A program made the translations under genes and the position numbers. A DNA stretch of 64,000 nucleotides, taken from positions 27,362,527 to 27,426,526 of the forward strand of contig OX485808.1 of the NCBI GenBank assembly GCA_950295325.1. The letters run 5' to 3'. The stretch is from Polytrichum commune (Eukaryota > Streptophyta > Polytrichopsida > Polytrichales > Polytrichaceae). The notes under the pieces were generated by a model that was not told the origin of the DNA, made no database searches, and saw nothing but the letters and a program-made list of their open reading frames with translations. Positions 46,666-59,098 of this stretch are shown piece after piece; positions within the stretch are counted from its first letter, which is position 1; every line of letters begins with the position of its first letter.

Positions 46666-47940
46666 CTTGTGGGAGAAATTTGGCATGAATGGTTCAAAAA
46701 GTGTCGTCAACAAATGAACCGGTCCAACAGATGCCTTCAACACAATTGCACAAGCAGGTGGATCTTCCTTGTACAACTTCCAGAATTTGCTGTCCTGTTC
46801 CCATGAACCATGATTGATATGACAGAAAGTTAGGATTTACAAACATCGCCATGATGGAGCTCCTCAACATAGAATCAATCATACAAAGGTAGGACTTTCA
46901 CGGCACAAATGGGTCCTGACAATTCTCCAAAACTTCTTTAGGTGCAGTGCCTGTAAATAAAGGTTGCCAAGACTGGAAGCGTTCATTGCTACTCTAAGCA
47001 TGTCTTCAACTTCAATTTCTCCATAGCGTCAACATACTCAGTCACAACCTTCTCAACTTCGGATCCGAAATTGGCTGTGAGTTCATGCTCTACAGGGTTG
47101 ATAGCTTCGGTAGCCACTGATATATACCCACCTTCCCCTGTCAAAAAATCCCACAAAACCTTCATCTCATAATCATTTGTATATGATCATTTCATATATA
47201 ATTTACAAGCAGAAACACTAGTCTCATAACACTTTCATAAACTAGCTAGAGAATACTTTCATAACTTTTGAATATGAGGTGGTGCAGACCTGAAGGTTTG
47301 GCCAGAAAAAACAAGGTCTGATGAACAAAGTTGCCCATATTCTTTAGCAACTCATTGTTTTGCTTGGCCTGAAGGTCTGCCCAGGTAAACAGAGTATCTG
47401 AAACCTGTAGTAAAGACATCATTAAAGGGTCCAAAAAAAAAAAAATCAAAATAATAATGAATTTATTGGAATATTTTTTAAATGATCGTTGCCATACAAA
47501 TGCACAACCCATAAAGGAACATTTTGTTCACACAAGCCTTTGTGAACTTCAAGTTTGGATTAAAAAGGAATAGCAAGGAAATCCGTTTTAGACAATAATT
47601 GCTTCCACAGTTCTCAATTATGTTTATCCTTCATAACTGCAAGAACGACCACAACATTCACACACAGCATGCAGAACATATTGGAAGAACAACATAGATG
47701 TACCCAACAGCTAAAAACTATATAAGAACTTCACAGATAGATTCAAGCAGTAGCTAGACACACTAGTTGATTAAGGATACACGAGGTTGCATTTTAGCCT
47801 TGCAAGTCTCTCAATAAGGATAAGATTAGTGTACCTTTGGCCGATTGACAAGAAGATAGTATCTCCATACTTCTACAGGAATATTTGTGGTTTTCACGTC
47901 ATTACGAAAATCCCCCACACCCCTATTTTTTGAGAATTTT
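46666..47940 (-). pseudogene. Methionyl-tRNA synthetase gene fragment
   Basis: Four consecutive exons of a cytosolic-type methionyl-tRNA synthetase are recognisable: 47940-47835 (KMSKS-loop region and IPVEVWRYYLL), 47404-47290 (DTLFTWADLQAKQNNELLKN), 47137-46951 and 46794-46666 (SKFWKLYKEDPPACAIVLKA, FEPFMPNFS), covering the end of the catalytic domain and the anticodon-binding helices. Signs of decay: the KFSKS-type signature reads KFSKN and the following VFGN reads DFRN; exon 47137-46951 lacks one nucleotide (frame lost after LKLKTCL), and its donor is GC instead of GT. No exons for the Rossmann-fold catalytic core upstream or the C-terminal part downstream were found within several kilobases, so it is a partial copy. 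Introns are retained, so it arose at the DNA level and not by retrotransposition. Confidence 0.85.
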
Positions 47941-48971
47941 CTTGCACAATTCAAGGATAGCTACATTTATGTAACATCACAAATATATGTTGTCAACAAA
48001 GTCGCACATGAAAGATCCAAACATCACTTGAAAGCAGTAGTCTTCATCAGCTGAAGGTATTAGTTTATACTTGCTTTACATTCTGAAAGTCCGTGCTCTC
48101 CACAGAGGAGTAAAATGAGTCCATGCAATAAAATACATGAAGTCATGCAAATCAGTGAACCCACACCGTAGTCCAACAGAAGCCAAGGGCAGCAGATCTG
48201 AACAATCTCCTACACGCTGAGCTCCGATAAACTGAGCAGCTGGAACTCCTAGTCATCCGACTTTCAAATTTCAAGGTACAAGGAAGAGAACATACCTGAC
48301 TCATAGTTCAAGTATTATGTGACACTTATTGTTTTCATCAGGGTCCAAGGTTCTCCAGTACCCAGGAGTGTGCAGGGGAAGATCAACTGTGCAACAAGAT
48401 TAAACAATGATTTAAAACAGATAGATTCATCATTCACCTACCTGAACAAAGTTGAGGCAAGGCCCAATATTATGTCTCGCATCACAAAATATAAACATCT
48501 TAGAAGCAAGACCTCTTTGCCAAGTAATAGAAAGCTCTACATAAAAACATCCTCAAATATGACAAGTGTAATCTTCCTTCAGTGTAAGGTAGACATGTAC
48601 GTCCACAATCTGCCGTCCACAGTCCCATTCCCAGATGTCCCCAGAACACTTCGAATCTTTGAGCTTTAATAGTTCGGAAATAGGAATCTCATCAACCACC
48701 TGAAATATTACATGACCACATGATTGACATTAGTAACCCACAATGTTATCACAATTGCCACATCAAAGATGACAAACCATTGCTGTGTCTGTAGAGACGA
48801 TGTGCACAAGGGGTAAGTTCGATGCATTGCATTAACAGGAAACATCAAAATATCATGTTTGAGTTGCATTTATGCAATCAGAAATACTGGTGTCTACCGG
48901 AAAAATGCCGTCAGCGCCATTCGAGGTGTTGCAAAGCACATGACTGCCATGTCCGAATTCCAAGGTCCTAT
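47941..48971. other. Gap between synthetase fragment and TNP2 gene; one exon-like minus frame
   Basis: No confirmed gene. A minus-strand frame near 48710-48590 begins after a TTTCAG acceptor-like site with VVDEIPISELLKLKDSK; I do not recognise it. The rest has no coding signal and would include the 3' end of the TNP2 transcript. Confidence 0.35.
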
Positions 48972-51900
48972 CTAATTCCTTCTTGGCAACCTCCTCCGGT
49001 TGCCTCCCCTTCCCCTTCCCCTTCCCCTTCCCCTTCCCCTTCGTCCATTGGCCCCTGCATGTTGGTGAATTTGATGTGGATCACCAGCCACTAGTGCATT
49101 CAGCCTGGCAATCTCCGCGGCTGGAACTGCCTCCCCTGCATTCACAGGGTTTGGCCTGAAATGCGCTGCGTTCATGTCCAACGGTAGTTGGAGGCCAATC
49201 AGATCCCCCGATATCCCCAATGTCTGTTCATCGTCGTTGTCCACCACTCTCCGCGATCGCGGCTCCTTCTGGAGCACCACGCGCCACGCAGGATGCCTCC
49301 AATCCTCAATGAAGAACACCTTGCGCCATGTGCACAAATAGTCAACAAAGGTATTGTATGGATTCACACAATATATGCACATCCTCCGATGCACCATACA
49401 TTGGGGCACACTTCAACAGGGAGGAGCCACATTCCCACATGAACCCCAATCAGACTCACTACATTGTGATACCTGGCGGATTGTGGCCGGTAACACATAC
49501 GGTTCTATGTCACGGGCAATCCGATCATTGAACCTGACAATCGTGAAGCCATACTGGTCTACCTTCGTGGATGACTGTGCCCCAGGAGCATTGCGAATCC
49601 ATGAACCACGAAACACTACCCTCCTTTGCGCTGAGTATCGAACAACAATAATCTCTTTCAAGACTCCTACCATACTCACACCTGCGCTTTGTCCCTCCTC
49701 TGCTCCAAATGTGCTGGCGATTCCATAATCTTGTGTCACGAACCCTCGTTCATCTCCCTCGTTGTACACCCTGTAGTGGTTCCCATAGGCCCACATTTGC
49801 TGATAACTCTCAGCATCTCGAGAAGGGAGACTCGATAGTCGGAGCAAATCGATGTCAACATTGCGTGAACCATGTGTGTTGACCAACTGCGTGGTGTATG
49901 ATGGCAACCAGTCCACAAAGTCAGGCAAGTCGTTCAAGAGGTCATTAGGATAAGCACGTTGTTGTCTTCGGCTAAGCCCTCTTAATGCAGCATCCCTCCT
50001 GAATGTTGCCCTTCCTGCCTCCAGTTGCTCTTTAAGGGCCTGGTATTGTCTGGCAGATACAAAATAACTATACATTAGTGGGTGTGACAGCACCTGAACG
50101 CAAAGGCCATGGCTACATACAGACTAGGCGTGAATTTGATTATTCATCAAGACATAATGCATATGGTTTACCTCCAAGGCTCCCTAGTTGCCTCTGAATT
50201 CCTAATAATCCAAGAATGGATTGCTCTCCGCTCCTCGTTGGTTAGTTCTCGGTTTAGGGCTTTTCCTTCTAGCAGTTCTCCACAATCACCCAACTCCTCC
50301 TCGTCATCCCAAATTCTTCGTCGTGTGAAGGGATAGAGCTTCAAGTACTCGGTGCAAAATCCGAGTGCCTCATCATACAAGTAAGCATTCGCAATGGCAC
50401 CCTCGGGGTGTGCCCGGTTCCGGATATATTTTTTTAAAACATTCAAGTGTCTCTCTACCGGATAGCACCAAGCATTGGCAATTGGGCCGCACAACTTCAC
50501 CTGCCTAACAAGATGGATTGGCAAATGGACCATAATGTCAAAAAAAGAAGGAGGAAACCATACCTCCATTAAGCACATTGTTTCGGCTGCATAATGTTGT
50601 AAACGCTCTAACTCTGTCACAGCTATGACCTTTTTGCAGATCATTGTGAACAACCTTGCAAGCCGAATAATGGCCGATCGGGGCCCCCTGTCCATAAGAT
50701 GCCTCAAACAAACAGGGAGTATAAATTGGAAAAAGATGTGGAAGTCATGGGACTTCATGTTACCAATTCTATTCTGGAGTATGTGCTTCTGCATTGGCCC
50801 ACAATAGCCCGTCGGTAGTGATATTCCAGCCAATTGCTCTAGAAAATTTTTTTGTTCCTCTTTGGTCAGCACGTATGGTGCAGGAGGCTTGATGTAATTT
50901 CCACCAGGCACCGGCCCTCGACGAACCCACAAATGTTGCCGTATTCTCTCCTCCTCCATATCTCGACGCGAGGCTGCGGTGTCTTTCGCTCCAAATAGTA
51001 ACTTCACTAAGCTGTCGCATATGTTGCGCTCAATGTGCATTACATCCAAGAGGTGCCTGATTGGAAGCTTCTGCGGCTACAAGCTGCAATAGTAAGCATA
51101 TGTTGCAATGTGCATAATGGTCTCGTAAGTCACTAGGTGTTTTCAACAACAAGCCACAACATGCTAGTGTCCAACATCATATATGCACATTTGGGACCAC
51201 AACAACCTGCAAGCAAGTAGGCAATGCTTCATTGTCTGATATTCATATATACATATGTCAAATTACATATATTTCATTTGCAGTTGTAGATGAATGAGCA
51301 GGCTGGCAACAACAAACTGTCCATTTTGATAGAGTCAGGGTATTGTCTGCATTGCATTTATTCTTAATTCATTACAGACTCTGAAGTTAAACATTGCAGT
51401 GTGTCCAGCAAGGACCAGGAATATTCACAACATCCCGGTGATCATATCATCTTCCTGGCCATGTAAGGTAGACATGAATTGACAACCAGAGATATTCAAC
51501 CATGTCATTCCTTTCAATGAAAATTAGGAGAATAAATAGCAACAGGTTTCGCAATACTAACCCTCCAGTATGGTAACTGGTATAGCGCTGATACTCTCTT
51601 TACACCGTGCTCCTTGGCAGGAAATTCGTCGTCCTTCTCTGTGCCCCCTCCGTCAATGTAGGCCTCTGATTGACGGCCATACCGAATTGTTTGGTTTCCT
51701 GTTAGTGGTTCGGCCGCCGTTTCATGGTTTGCTTCACCGTCAAATGCTGCAGCTGCGCCCCGAAAATAATGGTCTCCTTGCAGATATCTTCTATGGCAGT
51801 TGCAGTACACATTTTTCCTCAGTATTTTGGACCTGCGAGATACTGTGTGGGGTCCGCATACAGGACAACCTTTGAACCCTTTTGTAGTTAGTCCAGAAAT

Positions 51901-53713
51901 CAATCCATAGGCCGGAAAATCGTGCAATGTCCACATCAAAACGGCCCTCAGGTTGAAGTGGGACACTCCCAAATTAGCTCTAGCATCCCATGTAAGAACC
52001 CCCCTACGACTCCACAGTTGTTGCAACTCATCTACCAGAGGTTGTACGAAGACATCAATATTTGAACCTGTTAGACTTAATTTAGTTGGAATCAGAAGAC
52101 ATAACATTACAAAGTATTTTTTGGTTACCAACCACGGAGGCAAGTTGTAGTTGAACACAATGACTGGAGTTAAGCTTTGGGTTGAGCGTTTCTCAGAATA
52201 TGGGTTCATGCCGTCCAGGGCAAGTCCTAGATGGATATCCCGCGGATCTCGACCGAACATATCATTGCCCGCTTCAGGTTCCAGTTCTGTGTTCACAAAA
52301 TTCCACTGTGGAGAATCAGCAGTGTGTCTCATCTTTCCATCAACCGACTTGTTAAAATAGTGCCATACATTTAACTTTGACAACTTCTTAGAGCTAAACA
52401 TCCTTTGCAGCTGAGGGATAAGGGGAAAATGACGCAATATCAAAGTCGGTACCCTTGACCTCCCGCACATTCTGTACCTATCATGCTCACACACTGGACA
52501 TTTCTCAACATCCTCTAAATCACCATTAAATAAACAACACCCATTAGGACAAGCATGTATCATGTTATATGCCAACCCAAGTCTCCGCAGAATTTTGCTC
52601 GCCTCATACTCCGTTTTCGGAAGACAATTTCCCGCGGGCAGAATACTCATACTCAGGAGCATAAGTAGCTCATTCGTAAATGTGTTGGACACACCGTGTG
52701 TCTTACAACAATTCACTATGAGCAAGGTTGCGCATAGCATGGACAAGGTGCTGCCCTCATACAAGGGCAGTGTTGCGGCAATATCAAATTCGGGATTCGA
52801 ACCCATTCGGTCCTCGGGAATTTGACCCAGCAGCTCTTCCAGGTCCTCCTCATCACTCTGTTCGTCGTCCGATGCATCCCCTGGCTCCCTCCTGGAGGAA
52901 TCACTAGAGTTCTCCTCCGCGTCCCCATCTTCGGCCCCTAAATTGGCCGAACCCTCCTCTCCGCTGGAGCCTCCATCGACATTGCTTGTTCCATGTTGAC
53001 GTGGGCATTGGCTGTGATCGTTACTGCAATTGGACTGCAGGGACCTTGTTTGAAACTCAGCAATGTATTCACCTTCTGACCGCACATTAATGTTGCTCAC
53101 AATATCCGCATCTCCGAGTCCATCCTGCCGGTGCTGCATTGGGGACCCCTCTGCAACGGCAGCTTCGGGGCAGGCGGCCACAGCCGCACGCATGTGTATG
53201 TTGTCCGCAAACGTGAAAGCATTCCTCACCATCATCCCAATTCCAACGCCGTCGTCGAGAGCTATCTCAGCTATTGGCTCATTCAGGCCGAGAAATGCTC
53301 GAGCGTGTGAGCCAATGTGCTGATCCCACTCCTCGTCAGATGAGTCATAGTCGTCACCCTAAATGTCAACATACACCAATATTAAAACACACATCGACAA
53401 CAAAATGGTCACGTCAATAATAAAGTTTAAGTATTTCATGACCACTCCCTCAACTATGGTCGATGTGCGTAATTACCTGTGTACTACCTCTCAAGGCACC
53501 ATGTCGGCCCCGATGCCTGAGGTGCCTTGCAACTGTGCTGGTCTTGTAGGGTCGTCTCCGCCCCCCACAAAGATTGCAAGGGCACCTGTACCTAGACAAT
53601 GCATTCCTGTCAGCACGATCCTCGTCTCGCTGCTGCAACTTCAAATCCCTTGCCTTGATGCGGAGTGGATGGTCTAGTGGAAGCCGAGCTACTGGTTCAC
53701 CCTCCATGCTCAT
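48972..53713 (-). CDS. CACTA (En/Spm) TNP2-like transposase, 5 exons, ~1,291 aa
   Basis: Catalyses excision and integration of CACTA elements. Exons (minus strand): 53713-53477, 53358-51562, 51070-50172, 50067-49473, 49319-48972; all have GT/AG borders and compatible phases and no in-frame stop. Order: N-terminal basic/zinc-like region (YRCPCNLC, then a His-rich HLRHRGRHG), an acidic low-complexity linker (~residues 210-265), the TNP2 core (HACPNGCCLF...CPVC, HTADSPQW, GLALDGMNP near 460, PPWL, DFPAYG near 560, CPVC), the DUF4218-like part (HLLDVMHIERNICDSL, MKSHDFHIFFQ), the DUF4216-like part (ILKEIIVVRYS, VDQYGFTIVRFN, VFFIEDW) and an Arg-Gly-rich tail. The splice site at 50067 was preferred over one at 50093 because only it keeps phase. 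It appears intact and may still be active. Confidence 0.9.
49005..49042 (-). repeat. GGGGAA hexamer repeat in the TNP2 3' exon
   Basis: On the coding strand GGGGAA is repeated about six times and encodes alternating Arg-Gly, producing the RGG-like C-terminal tail of the transposase. Because each unit has four G, the transcript could form a G-quadruplex; the number of units is likely variable. Confidence 0.85.
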
Positions 53714-56700
53714 GCCTCAATCTGCATCATGTTTTAGCACCATGTTATTCTTTAATGAACCCAGTCTTGCATAACAGAAGAACGTCCCAGCTACGGCAGG
53801 CGACACATAACTTTGGGCAGTCCAACATTCATAGTCTTGTAGACTTATTGCACCATTACAATATGAGATCAATGTGAAGCAACTCACCTCGCACCTTGGC
53901 TAATTTGCTATCAACCACCTTAAAAGGGTGCAAATCATTCACTGAAGGGGACACCGATATTGCTAGTCATACACACGGTTTTCATCCACATCAACTCACG
54001 CCGGGGCACCAAGTAAAAATGGCGCTAAACCACTCCAGCATCCACACTACTGTCTTGTTAGCTGTGTCGTTGACCATATACACAAGTTATTCACTCAGGC
54101 AATGGACCTTAGATATACTGCCAGCAACAGACACTCCGAAGAATCATTAGGGCAAGTAGTGTTGTCAATGTCTGCCTGCAACAGGGGTTTCATGTAAGCA
54201 TCCATACTTACATGGTCCTCGCAGATCTTCTGGTACACGCAATCTTACCTCAACGGTTCCCCTGAGGACTCGATCGTCAGCCGGTGAAGCCCGGTTCCCT
54301 GCATCCTCCGCAGATAAAGACCCCATGCCTTCTACATACTGCTACTTGACACAAATACGAATCAGTACCTCCCATGAAAGTGAGGTGATCTTCACAGAAT
54401 ATGGGGACATTGCTTGACATAATTCAGGAGGTAAGATGGAAAGCCCATCAAAGTCCTATTCATGTTGTTGCGCGCATTACGAAGGCACTTTATATGATCA
54501 TGGTGCTCAATCAGTGGCTGCCATTCTCGACACAACCTGTTCTCCCATACCCAACATCATCACCAGACTGGGTGAACCCTCTAACTTTTCGTACATTTCT
54601 CAGCTGAGTTGAGAATGACACACATTCTGACACACATCATACGCTCTTACACAGTGAACTAAGAATACGTTGTATGTTTAAACCATTAGACTTCTAACAA
54701 TCCTCCAGGTTGAAGATGGTGTAGCCATTCTGGCAGGCAACTCAACCGCAAACATCTACATCCTTGCAGCATGACAACCATGATAACTATATATTACTGA
54801 ATCTGCCCATCTGTAACTGATGTTACACTCCGACTCTGCATTGCCGAAACAAGTCTGGCTACAGATCGAACTGCATAGGCAGTGTGTGGCATAACGGAAC
54901 ACGCAGGCACGACAATGTTGAAGAGGACCCAGTGGGTCAATCCATAGTGCTGAACCAAGCCATTGTTGCGTGGTCAACATTGGTGGAGGCAGGTTTCATA
55001 TATTTTGGGTGAAAACATTAAGAATCGTATCGGCAAAGCACACTAGCCAAAAATGGGGCTTGGAAACTTACCTTTCGGATCGCAGACTCCGCTGTCAGAT
55101 TGCATCTGACAACAGAATGCCCTTGTAATTACGTTCTGCTGCGACGGCGATCTCCTCCAATAGGTGTGACACTCCAAGTGCATACCCACACACAACTGGG
55201 TCAGTCGTCACGATAAAAACATACTGAAGAATGCTGACCAAGCTAAGGATGCAAGATGCCAATAATGACATAATGACATAATTGCTACACAGTTTGCCCG
55301 GAAATCCAGTTATAGAAGTTAAGAAAATGTCACAAAATAGATAACAACGCCAAACATTCAAGCTACTCTGAGACAAGGGAGGACAGCAGCCACGCGTCCC
55401 TCGTCCGCCTCTGAGAGCGTGTGCAATTCAAGTCCCAATCACGGAGACGTTCATTCTGCAATGAGGCACAAGATCAGTCATAGTACTGCAAGTTTTATGA
55501 TCGGCACACGGCGATGACTTGATCTACTCGACACAATAACTACGACATGGCATGAACAAGGCTGATCCACGCCGTCATACAATCACCCACACACAGAAAC
55601 ATTGGGGCGGATCCACCACAAATCGCAGAGTGAATGGATCTAAACAACACATCACGGCTACACAGAACCTGACATGTAGAACGCCAAGCTAGTCAGCAAT
55701 GGCGCAAATTTCCTCGGGTGAAAGTGCGACGATGCCGTCATGTAGACGGACAATAGAGCTTTGTAACACAGCTCTGGACCCGGGAGCCCAAACCGTCGCA
55801 GATATGCACACACAAGGTGAAGGACACATGAACTCTTCACAAAAGAAAGAGATAACCTCGGCAAGTTGCAACGTCGCAGACCCCGCAAAAGGCAGTCCTC
55901 GCCAAGATAGCCTCGGTTGTATCATTCACGCTTTGCGGCATGACACAAAGGAACCTCACACAATGCGATCTACAATGGCGCAACGCGTCGTGAACGCCGA
56001 TGCGTTACGCGGGGTATGTGTCCTCCCCTAAACCAGCAGAATGCAACACACATCCAGCACCAAGATCGCTGAGTTGCCGTCTACTGCAATACGAGCTTGC
56101 CGAAACCTCCAAAAACCATGACAAAGCTGCGTACATGCAAGAGCAGATGGGTAGAACGAACGGGGATGACAAGAATGGCGGAGTTCAAGCAGGGTGGAGC
56201 CTACCTGTGTAGAGCCCGCCGCCGAAAATACACAACCAGACTGCCCGATTAATTTTGGCCGTTGATGGCTCCCTGCCCGAGGCAATGTGCTGCCCGAGGC
56301 AATCTTGACCGTCCATCAGGGGGCGACGATGTGGATGGGAAAAGTTATTCACACGTGTTGAGGATGACGTGTCTCCCACCACGTCATCGGTGGGGGCTGG
56401 AGTTAACCCCATGATTGCCATGGCCATGCTGCCAGGCCGCTGTGCGTACGTGGGGATTTGATCCAGCCCCCGGGTGATGATGGTTGAAGATCTTCGACAC
56501 GATTCCCCTTCGCTCGAGGCTGGCAGTTGGCCCACCCTCATCAGGCACACTTTGTTGCAGACTCTTCCCATTTCGACTTTCCCCCGGAACGGATCTCTTT
56601 CGCTTCAATTTCCCGCTGCTTGGCAATTGAATTTCCCTCGAGGTCCCTCTGAGTCGGTTTGGTTCTGCCTCGACTTGCATACATCCTGTCAATCACCTGC

Positions 56701-59098
56701 ATTCGTTAGGAGTCTCTGTTAGGTGCATCGTCTCCTCGTCTCCGCGAATCTTTCTTTTCTCTCAGACTCACTACATCGTCTCCTCCTCGCCTTTCTCACA
56801 TGAGCAGACTCTATCCTCAACATCAGCGTGCATTGCCTCTCGGTCTTTGTGTGCCTCCGCCTTGCTACCCTACACTGTACAAGGAGTGGAGTGTTGCAGT
56901 GATCCATGGTCACTTTCGCACTTGCCTCCCGTTGGCCAATCCAATCACCTATCTGTGCGCAGCCTGTGGTTTCCATCTCATGCTGGCATAGGTGTGCAAC
57001 ATGTGCAGTTTTCATACACGCAAGTTTCCCTTCGTTCTTTGTCGCTCTGACCTGCCTATAGCATGCCGGATGCGGACCCTAAAGCATCGCCATGTTTTTT
57101 GCGCCAGGGGTCTTAGTCAAGCAACCTTCTTTTGGTGTTGAACCCTTCGCACGCCCCGTCGCCTTTGTCTGGGGGCTCGACTATCACTTGTGCGTCAGAG
57201 TGCACCAGTTTGTCTGCCTGTGCCACACAACCCCACACTGTGCACCCTGATGTGTTTGACCTGTGTTGGGTCGGTGTGCAAACCCAACATGTTGATGCTG
57301 CCAAGATCCCCCGCCAATGTTGTTGTTTTGAGCTACCTTTAACACGCAGGATGTGGCTGTGCCATTTTCCGTCATCAGTTTTTTCAATTTTGGTCTGCTT
57401 TCAGTTTGTTGGTGATTGTTTAGGCAACATTTGATACATATGTCCATGTTAAAACTAAACCCTGCTCAAGTTGCCTCCTGTGAGTACGGTCTTGTTGTAT
57501 CCGGTATGTGGCTATTTTGTGAAGACTCTTAGTCAGATCTGTTTTGAGTGGTGTATTGGCCCAGCATGTTTGCCTATTTCCCCTAGAATCAAATGTGTGG
57601 ACTATGGTGATGGGCTATTACACCACGGAGAGATCATCTGTTACAGTTTTCCTGTCATCGTTCACTTCAAAATGACCATATCGTCATATTTTTCAGTCTT
57701 GGTCTGCGGCAAGTTTGTTGGTGAGTGTTTAGGCAGCATTTGATACATATGTCCATATTAATCTTCCTTGCTCAAGTTGCCTCCTGTGAGTATTCTCTTG
57801 TTGTTTCCGGTATGTGGGCATTGTTTGATCACTCCCAGACAGATATGTTTTGAGTGGTGTATGGCAAAGTGTGTTACGACTATTTCCTCTATCCTCAAAT
57901 GTATGTCATATGGGGATTGGCTATTACATCACGCAGAGTTCCCTCTGTAACAGTTTTCCTGTCATCGTGCATTTTGAAATGACCATATCAATGGTCCCCT
58001 CCTGGATGAGGGAACCACTGCGCAATTGTGCCGTCGACTCGCTGTAGTGTCGAAGTGGTCGTATTCGGGTGAGATGGCAATGGAAAAGTAGTCCGGTGCT
58101 AACTATTTTTTGGCATGCTTGTGACCACAATTATTTCTTAATCCGGGGTGACATTGTTTAGATGCGTGGTTGAGAGATAAACTTATGTGCTGGTATTCTC
58201 TATTAAAGACACTATGCTTAGAACAGTATTTTGCCTTTGGCACCACTGCAGCGTCTTGAACGTGCACACAGGAATGTTGAAAACAAACCAGAAGAGGCTG
58301 TAAGTAATCCGATTTATGTAGCGATACTTTGCTCACCAATAGTTAGCAATGTCGATGTGGATCCCGTATGGCCATGTCCTGTGACATGTAGTTGTATGCT
58401 CCTTGGAACTACACACTCCCTGGGATTTGTCTTCCTTCCAATTCGTGGTCATTGCTTATGCCGTGTTCAAGTTGGACAACGGCAATAGTGTATTGTGTTT
58501 GATGCCGGTTTAAGGGTACACGCTGTGTCGTATATTTCTCCATGCTTGAGTATTCCGTGTTGCTGGATGTTAGATTCTTCTCTTTTGATTCTCTATGTGA
58601 CACCCTTTTTAGGACTCTTCACAAAATTTCTCAACTTTTTCTAGCTTGCAGGCGGTGTACTTTTGCAGATCAGAGATCACTCTCCCATTGGTTCATGATT
58701 ATGGAGTAGCAGGCCTCTTACATACACATTTCACATCAGCTTATCCAAGATCAGCAGGTTCTTTTCACTTTTCCATCATAAACCCATTTCCAGCCTCCAT
58801 TCAACCTTGATCCGTATATTGATGGTCTGTAGTGTGTAGTGGTCTCAAATCAACCTCCATTTTTTATTAGGTTTCTCTATGGCAGAATTCAGTGATCGAG
58901 GCCATGCCAGTTGCAATGCAAGATATGGCCAGGTATTGATGAAGTTGGTTGCAATGCCTCCGTGATAGTGCACAGATTCCACTCTGTAACTTTGGGCAGA
59001 CACAATCTACGACCACAATTACGTGATCGCCCAACACTCAGAAGTCCTTCGCATAGTAGGGCCCCGATATTTTTCCCAGTTCTATATTGGACAATTAT
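53714..59098. other. Divergent intergenic region of the CACTA element
   Basis: About 5.4 kb separates the two start codons. Parts are GC-rich (55.5-57.3 kb), and short frames occur on both strands without recognisable domains. It must contain both promoters; no TATA box was singled out. A ~306-bp tandem duplication lies at 57381-57990. An exon-like block with a GTAAGTAAT donor near 58297 resembles the donor region of TNP1 exon 2 (59270), hinting at older duplication. Non-coding leader exons are possible. Confidence 0.5.
57381..57990 (+). repeat. Tandem duplication, ~306-bp unit, two copies
   Basis: Landmarks recur in order with an offset of 305-309 bp: TTGGTCTGC, AGTTTGTTGGTGA(T/G)TGTTTAGG, TTTGATACATATGTCCAT, GCTCAAGTTGCCTCCTGTGA, CCGGTATGTGG, TTTTGAGTGGTGTAT and TTTTCCTGTCATCG. 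The units differ by scattered substitutions. The position upstream of TNP1 suggests a promoter or leader duplication. Confidence 0.85.

Noticed and set aside
50068-50093. Acceptor at 50093 for TNP2 exon 4
   Set aside because: Splicing there breaks the phase with exon 3 and leads to a stop; the acceptor before 50067, with a CACTAAT-like branch site, keeps the frame.
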